This document shows, in pieces, positions 1-8,985 of a stretch of DNA of 48,327 nucleotides (within the stretch, counting starts at the first letter, position 1; every line of letters begins with the position of its first letter). Made by a program: the position numbers and the translations under genes. The stretch covers positions 1 to 48,327 of the forward strand of contig DATGUN010000044.1 of NCBI GenBank assembly GCA_035301285.1. Reading direction: 5' to 3'. The DNA is from DATGUN01 sp035301285 (GTDB lineage: Bacteria; Bacillota; Bacilli; Bacillales; Amphibacillaceae). The notes under the pieces were generated by a model. That model was not told where the DNA came from. It did not search any database and was given only the letters and a program-made list of their open reading frames with translations.

Positions 1-478
1 CTAACGAAAAGTAAACACCAAAGCCCAACCCATGTTTTTCACATGCGTCAGATAGCAATTTCAACGGGTCTTCGCCACGTTCTGTCTGTTTGACGATATT
101 ATAGTCAGTTGTGTCCGTATCAAACATGGCAAAACCATCATGGTGTTTACTTGTGATGACAATATATTGCATGCCTGCCTCTTTTGCCAGGCGACAGATA
201 GCATCGGGATCAAAACCCATACCAAGTTCTGTGGCGGCTTGGATATACTCTGACTCAGGTATGTTATCCCACATTTGAATCTGTTCACTGTAACCGGTTG
301 TGACAGCCTTACCATTATGTTCACCACCCCATACGGAATAAGGACCCCAGTGGATGAACATCCCGTAACGTTGCCGTTGCCACATGACGATTCGGTTGTC
401 ACGATCCGTTTCCTCCACGCCTGAGATCCCCTTGATGGTCATTGCATCTACTCGCATGCGTTTCTTATCATTTGTCAT
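1..478 (-). CDS. Alpha-L-fucosidase (GH29), N-terminal part, cut by window edge
   Basis: The first 159 codons are visible and the frame is still open at base 1. The protein shows the GH29 N-terminal signature: RYGMFIHWGPYSVWGG near residues 37-52, then AKEAGMQYIVITSKHHDGFAMFD and FGVYFSL. The family hydrolyses terminal alpha-L-fucosides; the catalytic Asp and acid/base lie beyond the edge, so activity cannot be judged. The ATG at 478 has AAGGAAG nine bases upstream; an in-frame ATG at 487 touches that ribosome site and is less likely. No signal peptide is seen, so the enzyme is probably cytoplasmic and acts on imported oligosaccharide or glycopeptide. It is the last visible gene of the minus-strand operon that starts at the ROK regulator. 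Confidence 0.88.
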   Translation of the reverse strand, partial: MTNDKKRMRVDAMTIKGISGVEETDRDNRIVMWQRQRYGMFIHWGPYSVWGGEHNGKAVTTGYSEQIQMWDNIPESEYIQAATELGMGFDPDAICRLAKEAGMQYIVITSKHHDGFAMFDTDTTDYNIVKQTERGEDPLKLLSDACEKHGLGFGVYFSL

Positions 479-492
479 TTTATCCATCTTCC

Positions 493-1485
493 TTATATAT
501 CTTTTATATGATTAACATCAATATATTTTTGTTCTGCATCGGATTGATAGCTGGCTTTCACCACTTCTAATGTACGAAGACCATCTTCCCCCGTTATAAA
601 AGGAGTTCTCCCTGTTTGGACACAATCGATGAAATCATGAACCAGACTTTCATTCATGTCTTCTGCCCAAGGTTGTTCCTCAATCCGTCCGTCATAATCA
701 TTATAATAGACGGCATGCTGTTTAAAAGCATCGATATATAACGTGCCTTCTGTGCCTGTGAATTTCATCGTCACATTACCCCAAGTCGGATACGTATCAG
801 GACGTGACCAGCTTGGATCGATGGATACGATCATACCGGAATTCATTTCAATCTGGACCGCCCCGCAATCCTCCACATCGATGGGATGAAAATGAGTATC
901 GTATTCCGCATAAACACGCTCCGCCTCATCATCAAATATCCAACGAAGCACATCCATGATATGGACAATATGATCAGTCGCTGACCCACCGCCTGAAAGG
1001 TTTCTCTCGACAAACCACCCACCTGGCATCTTTCCGTGATTGGTAGCATTGACTGCGAATATTCCCCCGATTTTACCTGATGCAATGATGTCTTTCGCCT
1101 GGCGGATAGCCGCTATAAAGCGAACAGGATAGGCAATTTGCAATTGAACACCATTTTCGTGACACTTCTTGATCATGCTGATGGCATCATCAATGTTGGT
1201 CGCAATCGGTTTCTCACATAAAATCGGCTTTTTATATTGGGCGGCACGTATGACATGTGATTTATGATGGGCATTTTCAGAACATATAATAACCGCATCA
1301 ATATCCGCTGCCAATAAATGATCGAGGTCACCGTAATACGTCGCCCCATACGTTTTAGCCGCAAGTTCACCCCGACTTACATCATCATCCCAAATTGCTT
1401 CAATGGTTGCATCAGGGTGATTGACAATTTGTTCCGCATAGGCGTATGCATGCATATGTGCAAAACTGATGAATCCAATTTTCAC
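493..1485 (-). CDS. Gfo/Idh/MocA family oxidoreductase
   Basis: This 330-residue protein has the two-domain Gfo/Idh/MocA layout: an N-terminal Rossmann fold (residues 1-120) with the EKP motif at 91-93, and a C-terminal alpha/beta domain containing GGGSATDHIVHIMDVLRW, which supplies the usual Asp and His. The dinucleotide loop reads ISFAHMHAYAYA instead of GxGxxG, a variant I know from one sub-branch of the family. These enzymes oxidise or reduce sugars and cyclitols with NAD(P). The start is GTG, nine bases after AAAGGAGG, and overlaps the upstream stop by four bases, so it is translationally coupled to the divergent paralogue before it. The substrate is unknown. Confidence 0.87.
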   Translation of the reverse strand: MKIGFISFAHMHAYAYAEQIVNHPDATIEAIWDDDVSRGELAAKTYGATYYGDLDHLLAADIDAVIICSENAHHKSHVIRAAQYKKPILCEKPIATNIDDAISMIKKCHENGVQLQIAYPVRFIAAIRQAKDIIASGKIGGIFAVNATNHGKMPGGWFVERNLSGGGSATDHIVHIMDVLRWIFDDEAERVYAEYDTHFHPIDVEDCGAVQIEMNSGMIVSIDPSWSRPDTYPTWGNVTMKFTGTEGTLYIDAFKQHAVYYNDYDGRIEEQPWAEDMNESLVHDFIDCVQTGRTPFITGEDGLRTLEVVKASYQSDAEQKYIDVNHIKDI

Positions 1486-2444
1486 GATGTTGCACCTCCT
1501 TTAAGTGCTACTGATTCACGCTTTTGTACCGATTCAGTGACTGCCTTGACGATTTCCATTGCATATGTATAGTGATCCAATCCATCGCTGGCGTTTTTGG
1601 AAACGGCACTGGTCACAGCTTCATTGAGTTGCCGTTTGAGGACGGGCTCATTCAAAACCGTATCAGATGCTGGTTTCATCCCTGTTTCTGAGAAGCGATC
1701 TACCTGTATAGGTGCACTGGAACCACTGTCATATTGCAGCATTCCTCCATCACCACTCAGTTCAAAGGACGAACGACTATCATTACCCGCCCAGGTTAAT
1801 TCAACATGGGCAATCGTGCCATCAGCCAATCTTAAAATAACGACACCATACTCGACAGGCATACCATTTCTTGTTTTCTTTTGCACATGTTTCGCTGTCA
1901 CTCGCGATACAGCACCGAATGTGTCACATATCCAGGCAAACAAACTACTTCCAAGCCCTGTAAATATACTCATCCCATTTCCAGGATGGGGTTCGTTTAC
2001 AGCAAATCGCAACACACCCGGTTGGCCGATCGCTCCCCGTCTGATTTGCGCCTGCGCATTCGCATAGGCCGGACGATTATGGAATACATGATCTGGATAA
2101 AAGGCAACCGTATTTTCTTTACATGATTCAATGATCGCCATCATATCCTCTGGCGTCTTCCCGAACGGTTCCGTACAAACGATATCCATGTTCATATCTG
2201 CCACTTTTTTTATCCACTCCGCCCGCTCATTGAAAGGGACACAAATATCAACCATGTCAACGTCTCGCTGTTTTATATCGTTCATTTCATTGACATACAG
2301 CGCTTTTTCCTGGGACACATCGGATTTTAGCGAGCCACTATGTGTATCCAAGATTCCGACCAGTGTCACACCTTTGATGGATTTCCATGATTTTTTATGT
2401 TCCAAAAGCGCATTGCCTGTTCCGATCATCACGACATTCACCAA
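1482..2444 (-). CDS. Divergent Gfo/Idh/MocA-like protein lacking the EKP lysine
   Basis: About 320 residues. The N-terminus (VVMIGTGNALLEHKKSW) is a Rossmann nucleotide loop and the rest follows the Gfo/Idh fold. Where family members have C-E-K-P, this protein reads C-T-E-P-F (residues about 90-94), so the catalytic lysine is missing; the downstream D-x-x-H helix is also not recognisable. I place the start at TTG 2444, eight bases after TGAGG; a GTG at 2453 overlaps the ribosome site, and GTG 2441 or ATG 2429 remain possible. It is translationally coupled to the canonical enzyme at 493-1485. It may be a partner subunit, a binding protein, or an enzyme with altered chemistry. Confidence 0.75.
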   Translation of the reverse strand: MVNVVMIGTGNALLEHKKSWKSIKGVTLVGILDTHSGSLKSDVSQEKALYVNEMNDIKQRDVDMVDICVPFNERAEWIKKVADMNMDIVCTEPFGKTPEDMMAIIESCKENTVAFYPDHVFHNRPAYANAQAQIRRGAIGQPGVLRFAVNEPHPGNGMSIFTGLGSSLFAWICDTFGAVSRVTAKHVQKKTRNGMPVEYGVVILRLADGTIAHVELTWAGNDSRSSFELSGDGGMLQYDSGSSAPIQVDRFSETGMKPASDTVLNEPVLKRQLNEAVTSAVSKNASDGLDHYTYAMEIVKAVTESVQKRESVALKGGATS

Positions 2445-2482
2445 TATATGCACCTCACTTTTTTATTCCAATCGCTCGGATT

Positions 2483-3475
2483 TTACAATACAAAGTCTGT
2501 ATAGCCAACAACTTTGCCACTATCGTTCAAGATACTTCCATCGGAAATTTCCCGAAGACGGCGAATGGTATCTTTATTATCATAATCAATCTTCTCCAAT
2601 AATTTCGCTACCAGTGCCGGCCACAAAAGTTCCGTGCCACTCAATACCTTGAGGGCGATACTGATTTTTTCCCGTCGAAGTGCAAGGCAGTAGACTCCTT
2701 GTGCACCTCCCTTGGCTATGATGTTCGGGTCTTTGAGAAGTACGCTACATATAAAGTCATGTGATGCGACAATTTCAGGGCTCGCATTCATGACCTTACC
2801 AATCTGCTTTACCGCCTCTCTCTTCCCTTCATCTTGTATCCATTCTGGAACAACAAATTTCAAATACGACAAAGCCATATTTTTTAAGGGAACACCATAG
2901 ATTGGTAAACCACAGCCATCAATCCCTTGCATAATATGTTCTTCAGGTGTTTCGGACAATTCAGCAACATGGTGCTTGATTTCTTTCTGGATAGGATGAT
3001 CAGGTGTTTCATAACCTGACATGTGATATCCTTTTTCCCGCGCATAAGCTAACATTCCAAGATGTTTTCCAGCACAATTATGCAGAAGTCGCCGTTTCGA
3101 ACCATGATTCCATATATACGTTTCTTTCGGAATCTCATTCAATGGGTAGCTTGCACCGCAAACCAGTTCTTCTTCCTCCAGCTGTAATTTTTTAAGCAAA
3201 TTTTCCAAGGCTTCTTGATGATAATGTTCCCCACGTTGTGAAGCCGTAAATAAAGCAGCCTCTTGATGAGTCAAGTTATATGTTTCGATAACGGGCGTCT
3301 GGAACACTGGAATCGCCTGAATGGGTTTCATAGCCGAGCGATAATAGATTGACTGCTCGGGATCGCCTTTTGTATAGATTAATTCCTTTTTATCATTCAT
3401 GATTGCAATGACGCCTTGATGTATATTTTCTACCTGACTGCCTCGATATTCCTTGGCTATGACTGGTTGATTCAA
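2483..3475 (-). CDS. Asparaginase II family protein
   Basis: 330 residues matching the L-asparaginase II family (the Rhizobium AsnA type, unrelated in fold to E. coli AnsB). Hallmarks are YRSAMKPIQ near residue 46, ASQRGE near 79 and CGASYPLN near 107, followed by HNCAGKH and GIDGCGLP. The family hydrolyses L-asparagine to aspartate and ammonia. The start is TTG at 3475, seven bases after AAGGAGGG; an in-frame ATG at 3508 lies upstream of that ribosome site. Its place between sugar oxidoreductases and next to a fucosidase operon is unusual and suggests the Asn may come from a glycoasparagine or glycopeptide. No signal peptide is seen, so it is cytoplasmic. Confidence 0.85.
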   Translation of the reverse strand: MNQPVIAKEYRGSQVENIHQGVIAIMNDKKELIYTKGDPEQSIYYRSAMKPIQAIPVFQTPVIETYNLTHQEAALFTASQRGEHYHQEALENLLKKLQLEEEELVCGASYPLNEIPKETYIWNHGSKRRLLHNCAGKHLGMLAYAREKGYHMSGYETPDHPIQKEIKHHVAELSETPEEHIMQGIDGCGLPIYGVPLKNMALSYLKFVVPEWIQDEGKREAVKQIGKVMNASPEIVASHDFICSVLLKDPNIIAKGGAQGVYCLALRREKISIALKVLSGTELLWPALVAKLLEKIDYDNKDTIRRLREISDGSILNDSGKVVGYTDFVL

Positions 3476-3593
3476 ATTAAAACCCTCCTTTTTACCGTTC
3501 CTTTTCAAATCGATCGTTTCCGTTCAGATCAATCACATCGCTTAAGAGCATTGACAACAAGACTTTTTTCAATGATTTATCCGATAGTCAGCA

Positions 3594-4658
3594 TCAATCG
3601 ATCAAGATTTCCTTCCCGGTCTTGCCAGATTCATAAATACCATTCAAGACTTTCATGATTTCGACACCATCTTGGACAGGTGCGATATTTTCAGTCTCTT
3701 CTTTGATACACGCGATAAAATGATTGATTTCATTTTGAAAACCCGATTCCATATCAAACGAAAGATGATCGATATCCGGCGTCATATTCAATATGGTATG
3801 ATGCTTTTCGGTCGTAATGTGCAAACGCGGATCGACTTCGGCTCCTCCTTTTTCACCGAAAACTTTCAATTCAGCCGTATCCCCCGGGGCATGTAACGAG
3901 TAACTGGCATCCACCATTATCGATGCCCCATTTTCAAATCGTATAAGCGCATTGACCATATCTTCAACCGTATTTTTCTCGGGATCATAATCAGCAGCTT
4001 TGTAAAATGATTTATTGGCGATGTGTGAACGATTGCCAAGACGGTTATAAACATTTCCGCTGACCGAATGGATCTTCGGTTTCCCCATCAGATACCAGGA
4101 CAGGTCAATGACATGGACACCTAGATCAATCAACGGACCACCACCCGAACGACTTTTATCGGCAAACCAGCCACCAGGATTCCCTAATGCTCTCAAATAG
4201 CTCGCTTTAGCATAATAAATAGTCCCCAGATCACCATTATCGATGAATTTTTTCAGGACGTGCGCATTCGTTCCATGACGTCTGACAAAACCAACCTGAA
4301 AAACACGATCCTTATGTTTTGCAGCAGCTTTTTCGATTGCGTGGGCTTCATCGACAGTCTTACACAAAGGTTTTTCCAACAATACATGCTTGCCAGCTTC
4401 CAATGCCGCTATCGCAATATCGGCATGCGTATCATTCCACGTACAGATACTGACGGCATCGATATCGGCATTTGATAGAAGATCATTGTAATTCGTATAA
4501 TAGCTTCCTGCTCCAAATTGAGCCGCTTTCGCTTTTGCCCGTTGTTCATTCATATCACAGACCGCCGCCAAGTTCACACTTCCATGAGCCGCATAGGATC
4601 CTAAATGCAATGCGGAAATAGATCCCGCCCCGATGACGCCTACATTGATAACACTCAC
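3594..4658 (-). CDS. Gfo/Idh/MocA family oxidoreductase
   Basis: 354 residues with a canonical layout: VGVIGAGSIS dinucleotide loop at 6-15, LLEKPLCK with EKP at 95-97, and SGGGPLIDLGVHVIDLSWY supplying the Asp/His pair in the C-terminal domain. It is an NAD(P)-dependent sugar or cyclitol dehydrogenase of unknown substrate. The start is GTG, seven bases after AAGGAGG. It sits between the sugar isomerase and the asparaginase in the same minus-strand operon; with the 493 and 1482 genes it makes three family members in one operon, a pattern typical of multi-step oxidation/epimerisation routes through keto-sugar intermediates. Confidence 0.88.
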   Translation of the reverse strand: MSVINVGVIGAGSISALHLGSYAAHGSVNLAAVCDMNEQRAKAKAAQFGAGSYYTNYNDLLSNADIDAVSICTWNDTHADIAIAALEAGKHVLLEKPLCKTVDEAHAIEKAAAKHKDRVFQVGFVRRHGTNAHVLKKFIDNGDLGTIYYAKASYLRALGNPGGWFADKSRSGGGPLIDLGVHVIDLSWYLMGKPKIHSVSGNVYNRLGNRSHIANKSFYKAADYDPEKNTVEDMVNALIRFENGASIMVDASYSLHAPGDTAELKVFGEKGGAEVDPRLHITTEKHHTILNMTPDIDHLSFDMESGFQNEINHFIACIKEETENIAPVQDGVEIMKVLNGIYESGKTGKEILID

Positions 4659-4704
4659 TTTAAAACCTCCTTATGTATTCATGGATTCCCAGATTCAATG
4701 GTGA

Positions 4705-4762
4705 AGCACGCCCCCATCTGTACATAGGCTGTGCAGACAGGGGCACCGTGCATTTATCATCC
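4705..4762 (-). other. Imperfect stem-loop between isomerase and oxidoreductase genes
   Basis: In the 139-base gap the sequence GCCCC-CATCTGT pairs imperfectly with GCAGACA-GGGGC, extended by GCAC/GTGC at the base. No T-run follows in the direction of transcription, so it is more likely an mRNA-stabilising or processing hairpin than a terminator. Confidence 0.3.
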
Positions 4763-4797
4763 GGTCATCTCAAGTATATAACGTTCCTGTGCTCAGA

Positions 4798-5670
4798 TCA
4801 TGCTTCATCCCAAAAACGTTTTAAATTGTCCATACCTGCCTTTGTAGCCATCTTACATTCTTCCATTCCTTCAAACTCAATGGAAATATAGCCATCATAA
4901 CCCGATTCCTTCACAAGCTTAACAATTTTACGGGTTTCTATATCACCTTGCCCCAAAATGGAACCACGGAGGAAATTGTCATTAGCCGTTTTGATCCATG
5001 CACCTTCACCTGGATCCTCATCATACGGGCGGATATAGAAATCCTTGAAGTGTACCATAGAGGCGTATGGTAAATTCTTTTTAACCCCTACAACAGGATC
5101 TTCATCAACACATAAGAAATTTCCGGTATCAAGCGTTGTCTTGAAATTATCCCGATTGACAGCTTGAATAACGCGTTGAACACGATCACTATGCTGAACA
5201 GCCATGCCATGATTTTCAACCGATGTCGTAATGCCATATTGGGCGGCATAGTCCGCGACTGCGCGGGTTCCTTGTACGATTTTCGGCAAGCTTTCTTCAA
5301 AATATTGAATCGTCCGTTTTTCAGGAGGGAGCGTAAATGCTGTTACATCATGGCGTATATGTTTTATCCCCATGCGATTCACAACATCGACATGTTCCTT
5401 GATACGTTCAATTTCCGCATGAAGTTCCTCGTCTGTATCTTGTACAAAGTTAGCCGGCATACAATAATTTGAAAGTTCTATGCCCACTTCCTCCGCTTTC
5501 TCTCGCACCCTGTCAGCAAGGTCCAGATTGTCGACGAGCGTATAACCGTACGGTACGAATTCCAGATGTTCACCACCATTATCTGCAACCCACTGGACGA
5601 CATCGATGACATCCATTTCACCACTTTTGATTGCTTTCAAAAGACTGTATGTACTGATTCCTATTTTCAT
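4798..5670 (-). CDS. Sugar phosphate isomerase/epimerase (AP endonuclease 2-like TIM barrel)
   Basis: 290 residues, the normal length for the xylose-isomerase-like TIM barrel family. The expected divalent-metal ligands are present: Glu152 (SVENHG), Asp181 (TTLDTGNF), His207 (VHFKDF) and Glu265 (ISIEFEG). The family isomerises or epimerises keto and aldo sugars or inositol derivatives and often works with Gfo/Idh dehydrogenases, three of which follow. The ATG start has GGGAGAG upstream. It lies directly downstream of the ABC importer, separated by about 175 bases that contain short GC-rich repeats. Confidence 0.85.
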   Translation of the reverse strand: MKIGISTYSLLKAIKSGEMDVIDVVQWVADNGGEHLEFVPYGYTLVDNLDLADRVREKAEEVGIELSNYCMPANFVQDTDEELHAEIERIKEHVDVVNRMGIKHIRHDVTAFTLPPEKRTIQYFEESLPKIVQGTRAVADYAAQYGITTSVENHGMAVQHSDRVQRVIQAVNRDNFKTTLDTGNFLCVDEDPVVGVKKNLPYASMVHFKDFYIRPYDEDPGEGAWIKTANDNFLRGSILGQGDIETRKIVKLVKESGYDGYISIEFEGMEECKMATKAGMDNLKRFWDEA

Positions 5671-5739
5671 CTTGATCTCTCCCTTATATATTAATGCCGC
5701 GCAGTATCTTGCTCGGGGTGCGCGGGTTCCCTCTTATTG

Positions 5740-5789
5740 TCACGCGATTCCATTACCGTCGCGCGATTTTAACCCAACATCGCGCGATT
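5740..5789. repeat. Three short TCGCGCGATT-type direct repeats
   Basis: TCACGCGATT at 5740, TCGCGCGATT at 5759 and TCGCGCGATT at 5780 are spaced 19 and 21 bases apart, each containing the self-complementary core CGCGCG or a one-base variant. They lie between the ABC ATPase and the isomerase genes. The spacing of about two helical turns could suit protein binding, but short GC-palindrome arrays are also common as dispersed intergenic repeats in Bacillaceae, which I think more likely. Confidence 0.4.
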
Positions 5790-5845
5790 TCTCGCTCCCA
5801 GTGACATGCCCCACCTCCTTCATATCCGTGTCAACAACACCTTGA

Positions 5846-6769
5846 TCATAGTGTGCCGTATTGTTGGTAATGGGCCATTTCCTTTTCGGTACATCTGACC
5901 CAATGCCCATCCTTGACCTCTCGCAACTCGGTTTCATCATGGTCATCAGTTTGATAGCCGACACGTTTCCGCCCCCGTTCATAGCGTGGATCTGGAAGTG
6001 GTATGGCAGATAGCAATGACTTGGTATAGGGATGAATCGGATGATTATAAAGTTCGTCGCTCCCTGCCAGCTCAACGATTTTCCCATTGTACATGACCCC
6101 GATTCGATCACTCAGATACTTTACCATGGATAGGTCGTGTGCAATAAAAAGATATGTGAGGCCGTACTTTTTTTGCAGATCCTTTAATAGATTCACGACT
6201 TGCGCCTGTATCGAAACATCAAGAGCTGAAATCGGTTCGTCGGCAATGATGAATTCAGGATCTACCGCCAATGCCCGGGCGATACCGATTCGCTGTCGTT
6301 GCCCGCCACTGAACTCATGTGGAAAACGCGTCCGATGTTCCTTGTTCAATCCGATGATTTCCAGCAATTCTTCCACACGTTCTTTTCGGTTCTCTTTGGA
6401 CGTATACAATTGATGATTATCAAGACCTTCAGCAATAATATCGTTGATGGTCATACGAGGGTTCAAAGATGACGCCGGATCTTGAAAAATCATTTGCATC
6501 TTCCGGTTGAATGTCTTCAGCTCTTTACGTGACTTTTTCCCGTGCACATTCTCTCCTCTGAAAGCCACTTCACCACTTGTTGCTTCATAAAGCCTGATGA
6601 TTGTCCTGCCAGCAGTTGTTTTCCCACAGCCTGATTCGCCGACCAACCCAAATGTTTCTCCTTTATAGATATCGAAAGTAATGCCATCGACAGCCTTTGC
6701 ATATTTATGTCTGCCAACTTTAAAATGCTTTTTCAGATTTTTTACTTCCAGTATTTTTTCGCTGCTCAA
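5846..6769 (-). CDS. Oligopeptide-type ABC transporter ATP-binding protein (OppF/DppF-like)
   Basis: 307 residues with Walker A GESGCGKTTAGRT, Q-loop FQDPASSLNP, signature FSGGQRQRIGIARAL, Walker B IIADEPISALD and the H-loop IAHDLSM, followed by the C-terminal extension with HPIHPYTKSLLSAIP that marks the Opp/Dpp/App branch. It energises the importer formed with the adjacent permeases and the second ATPase. The start is TTG overlapping the upstream stop by four bases (TTGA), with AGAAGGAAG upstream. In the context of fucosidase and sugar enzymes the cargo is more likely an oligosaccharide or glycopeptide than a plain peptide. Confidence 0.92.
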   Translation of the reverse strand: MSSEKILEVKNLKKHFKVGRHKYAKAVDGITFDIYKGETFGLVGESGCGKTTAGRTIIRLYEATSGEVAFRGENVHGKKSRKELKTFNRKMQMIFQDPASSLNPRMTINDIIAEGLDNHQLYTSKENRKERVEELLEIIGLNKEHRTRFPHEFSGGQRQRIGIARALAVDPEFIIADEPISALDVSIQAQVVNLLKDLQKKYGLTYLFIAHDLSMVKYLSDRIGVMYNGKIVELAGSDELYNHPIHPYTKSLLSAIPLPDPRYERGRKRVGYQTDDHDETELREVKDGHWVRCTEKEMAHYQQYGTL

Positions 6770-7833
6770 TTTTTTTCACTTCCTTCTATAAAAGAGTCAC
6801 CGCTACCACTCGCTATCCCAGCCATACGCTTTTGCACTTCCGCTGGTGGTTTGATATCAGGTGCATCCTCATGCAACAGCCATGTAGCTGCATAATGTGT
6901 ATCCGATACTTGGAACATGGGTGGTTCCATTTGTTCATCGATTTTCATTGCAAATGGATTTCTTGGTGCAAATGCATCTCCTTCAGGTGGGTTCATCATA
7001 TCAGGCGGGCTCCCCGGAATCGGCAACAAGTCCCCATCGCTTGGATCCAATGTCGGCATTGACCCGATCAACCCCCATGTATAAGGATGTTTCGGATTGT
7101 AAAAAACTTCATCGGTCAATCCGATTTCCACAATTTTCCCTGCATACATAACCGCTACACGATCAGCCACGTTTGCCACAACGCCTAAATCATGTGTGAT
7201 GAAAATGATTCCACAATCCGATTCTTTTTGGATAGCTTTCATCAATTCCAATATTTGCGCTTGAATCGTAACGTCGAGGGCTGTGGTCGGTTCGTCGGCA
7301 ATCAACAATTTCGGATTGCAGGCAAGGGCAATGGCGATGACGACCCGTTGGCGCATTCCGCCTGAAAATTGGTGAGGATATTGTGTCAAACGCGTTTCAG
7401 GATTAGGGATCCCCACTTGATCAAGCAATTCAAGCGCCTTCTCTTTCGCTTGCTTTCGGCTCATTTTCTGATGCTGGATCAACCCTTCCATGATTTGATT
7501 CCCGACTTTCATGGTAGGGTTAAGTGACGTCATCGGATCCTGTGATATCATCGATATATCTTTACCTCTTATTTTTTGCATGGCCTTTTCATTTTTTGAA
7601 ACAAGGTCGTCTCCTTCCAATTTAATCTGACCGTTTTTGATTCGTCCTTTACGATCGTCCAGCAGCTGCATGATCGCTCTGGTCGTCACTGATTTACCCG
7701 AACCGGACTCTCCCACAATGGCCAGCGTCTCGCCTTTCTCAATATTGAATTGAACGCCCCGCACCGCTTGGACTTCACCATAATACGTATAGAATGATAC
7801 TTCCAAGTCGCTTACTTCCAATAAATGACTCAT
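6766..7833 (-). CDS. Oligopeptide-type ABC transporter ATP-binding protein (OppD/DppD-like)
   Basis: 355 residues: Walker A GESGSGKSVTT, signature FSGGMRQRVVIAIAL, Walker B LIADEPTTALD, then the oligopeptide/dipeptide C-terminal domain with NPKHPYTWGLIGSMP. It forms the heterodimeric ATPase of the importer with the OppF-like protein. The ATG start is preceded by AAGGGGGTCG. It is the fourth gene of the importer block and is tightly packed with its neighbours, overlapping the following gene by four bases. Confidence 0.92.
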   Translation of the reverse strand: MSHLLEVSDLEVSFYTYYGEVQAVRGVQFNIEKGETLAIVGESGSGKSVTTRAIMQLLDDRKGRIKNGQIKLEGDDLVSKNEKAMQKIRGKDISMISQDPMTSLNPTMKVGNQIMEGLIQHQKMSRKQAKEKALELLDQVGIPNPETRLTQYPHQFSGGMRQRVVIAIALACNPKLLIADEPTTALDVTIQAQILELMKAIQKESDCGIIFITHDLGVVANVADRVAVMYAGKIVEIGLTDEVFYNPKHPYTWGLIGSMPTLDPSDGDLLPIPGSPPDMMNPPEGDAFAPRNPFAMKIDEQMEPPMFQVSDTHYAATWLLHEDAPDIKPPAEVQKRMAGIASGSGDSFIEGSEKN

Positions 7834-7845
7834 TTTTCGACCCCC

Positions 7846-8985
7846 TTATTTGTGCATTTTCGGATCAAACGCATCTCGCATTCCATCCGCCAGAATATTA
7901 AATGCAATCATGATGACAGAGATGACAATGGCTGGATATAGCAATAAGAAAGGATAGACACGCAACGAGTCAAATCCTGTATTGATCAACGTCCCCAAGG
8001 AAGCTGCAGGGGGAGCGATTCCCAAGCCGATAAAGCTTAAAAATGCTTCGAAAAAAATGGCACTTGGTATCGTAAACATTGTATTGATGATAATCACACC
8101 ACTGATATTCGGCATCAGATGCCTCATGATAATGCTTCTGTCACGGGTCCCCAATGTTCGGGCGGCAAGAACAAATTCATGTTGTTTGTACTTCAGCACT
8201 TCCCCGCGGACAATACGCGCCATTCCAATCCAACCCGTAATGGTCAAGGCGATTGTGATCGACAAGATGCCCGGTTTCAAGATGACGACCATCAATAATA
8301 TGACAATCAAATTGGGTATCCCTACAAGGACCTCCACAATCCGTTGCATGATATCATCGACCCTGCCCCCATAATAAGCGGAAATCCCGCCATAGCTCAC
8401 ACCAACCACCAAGTCGATGGCAGCTGCCAAAAAGGCGATAAATAACGATATTTGCGACCCTTTCCATAATCTTGTCCATTGGTCACGTCCCAACTTATCG
8501 GTCCCAAGCCAAAAATATGTATCTCCCATGTCATTGGCTTCATAGGCATGATAAGTCGCTTTGATTTCTGCGGGATCTTCCCCATTTCCTTTGTCCTTCA
8601 CTTTAACGTCCACGAATTCTTCCTCGGTGTTATAACGATCGGTCGCTTTCTTAACAGCATCATCAACCGTTTCACCCTTGAAGGTACTCTTCAGCGTTCC
8701 ATCAAAACCAAGCCAAGAGATATTCTCGAACATTTTTATCTTGGGAGGCATATTGACCCGTGTCAAATCCTGGTCATTGTATCCATATTTGTTCATATGA
8801 GGACCAACCAAGCTCATGATCATCACGATGAGGAGTAAGATGAGGGCAATAATCGCTTGCTTATTCCGGAAAAACGTCCGCATCGCATCTTGCATGAATG
8901 TGCGGCTATGTGTCGAGATGCCCTCACTGTCTGTTTTTTTCTCCGAAGGTTCAAATAATTCTTTTGGAATCTTTTGTTGGCTCAA
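7846..8985 (-). CDS. Oligopeptide-type ABC transporter permease (OppC/DppC-like)
   Basis: 379 residues. One membrane helix near 38-58 is followed by a long extracytoplasmic stretch (about 60-165), then a canonical BPD_transp_1 core with five helices and the EAA-loop region VLAARTLGTRDRSIIMRHLMPN. It is longer than most OppC proteins (about 300) because of the acidic extracytoplasmic insertion DDAVKKATDRYNTEEEF, seen in some Bacillaceae homologues. The start is TTG, with GAGGAGGG upstream and a four-base TTGA overlap with the preceding permease. It pairs with the OppB-like protein to form the membrane channel. Confidence 0.9.
   Translation of the reverse strand: MSQQKIPKELFEPSEKKTDSEGISTHSRTFMQDAMRTFFRNKQAIIALILLLIVMIMSLVGPHMNKYGYNDQDLTRVNMPPKIKMFENISWLGFDGTLKSTFKGETVDDAVKKATDRYNTEEEFVDVKVKDKGNGEDPAEIKATYHAYEANDMGDTYFWLGTDKLGRDQWTRLWKGSQISLFIAFLAAAIDLVVGVSYGGISAYYGGRVDDIMQRIVEVLVGIPNLIVILLMVVILKPGILSITIALTITGWIGMARIVRGEVLKYKQHEFVLAARTLGTRDRSIIMRHLMPNISGVIIINTMFTIPSAIFFEAFLSFIGLGIAPPAASLGTLINTGFDSLRVYPFLLLYPAIVISVIMIAFNILADGMRDAFDPKMHK

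Noticed and set aside
61..402. 113-codon minus-strand ORF
   Set aside because: The fucosidase frame on the same strand explains the sequence with clear GH29 motifs.
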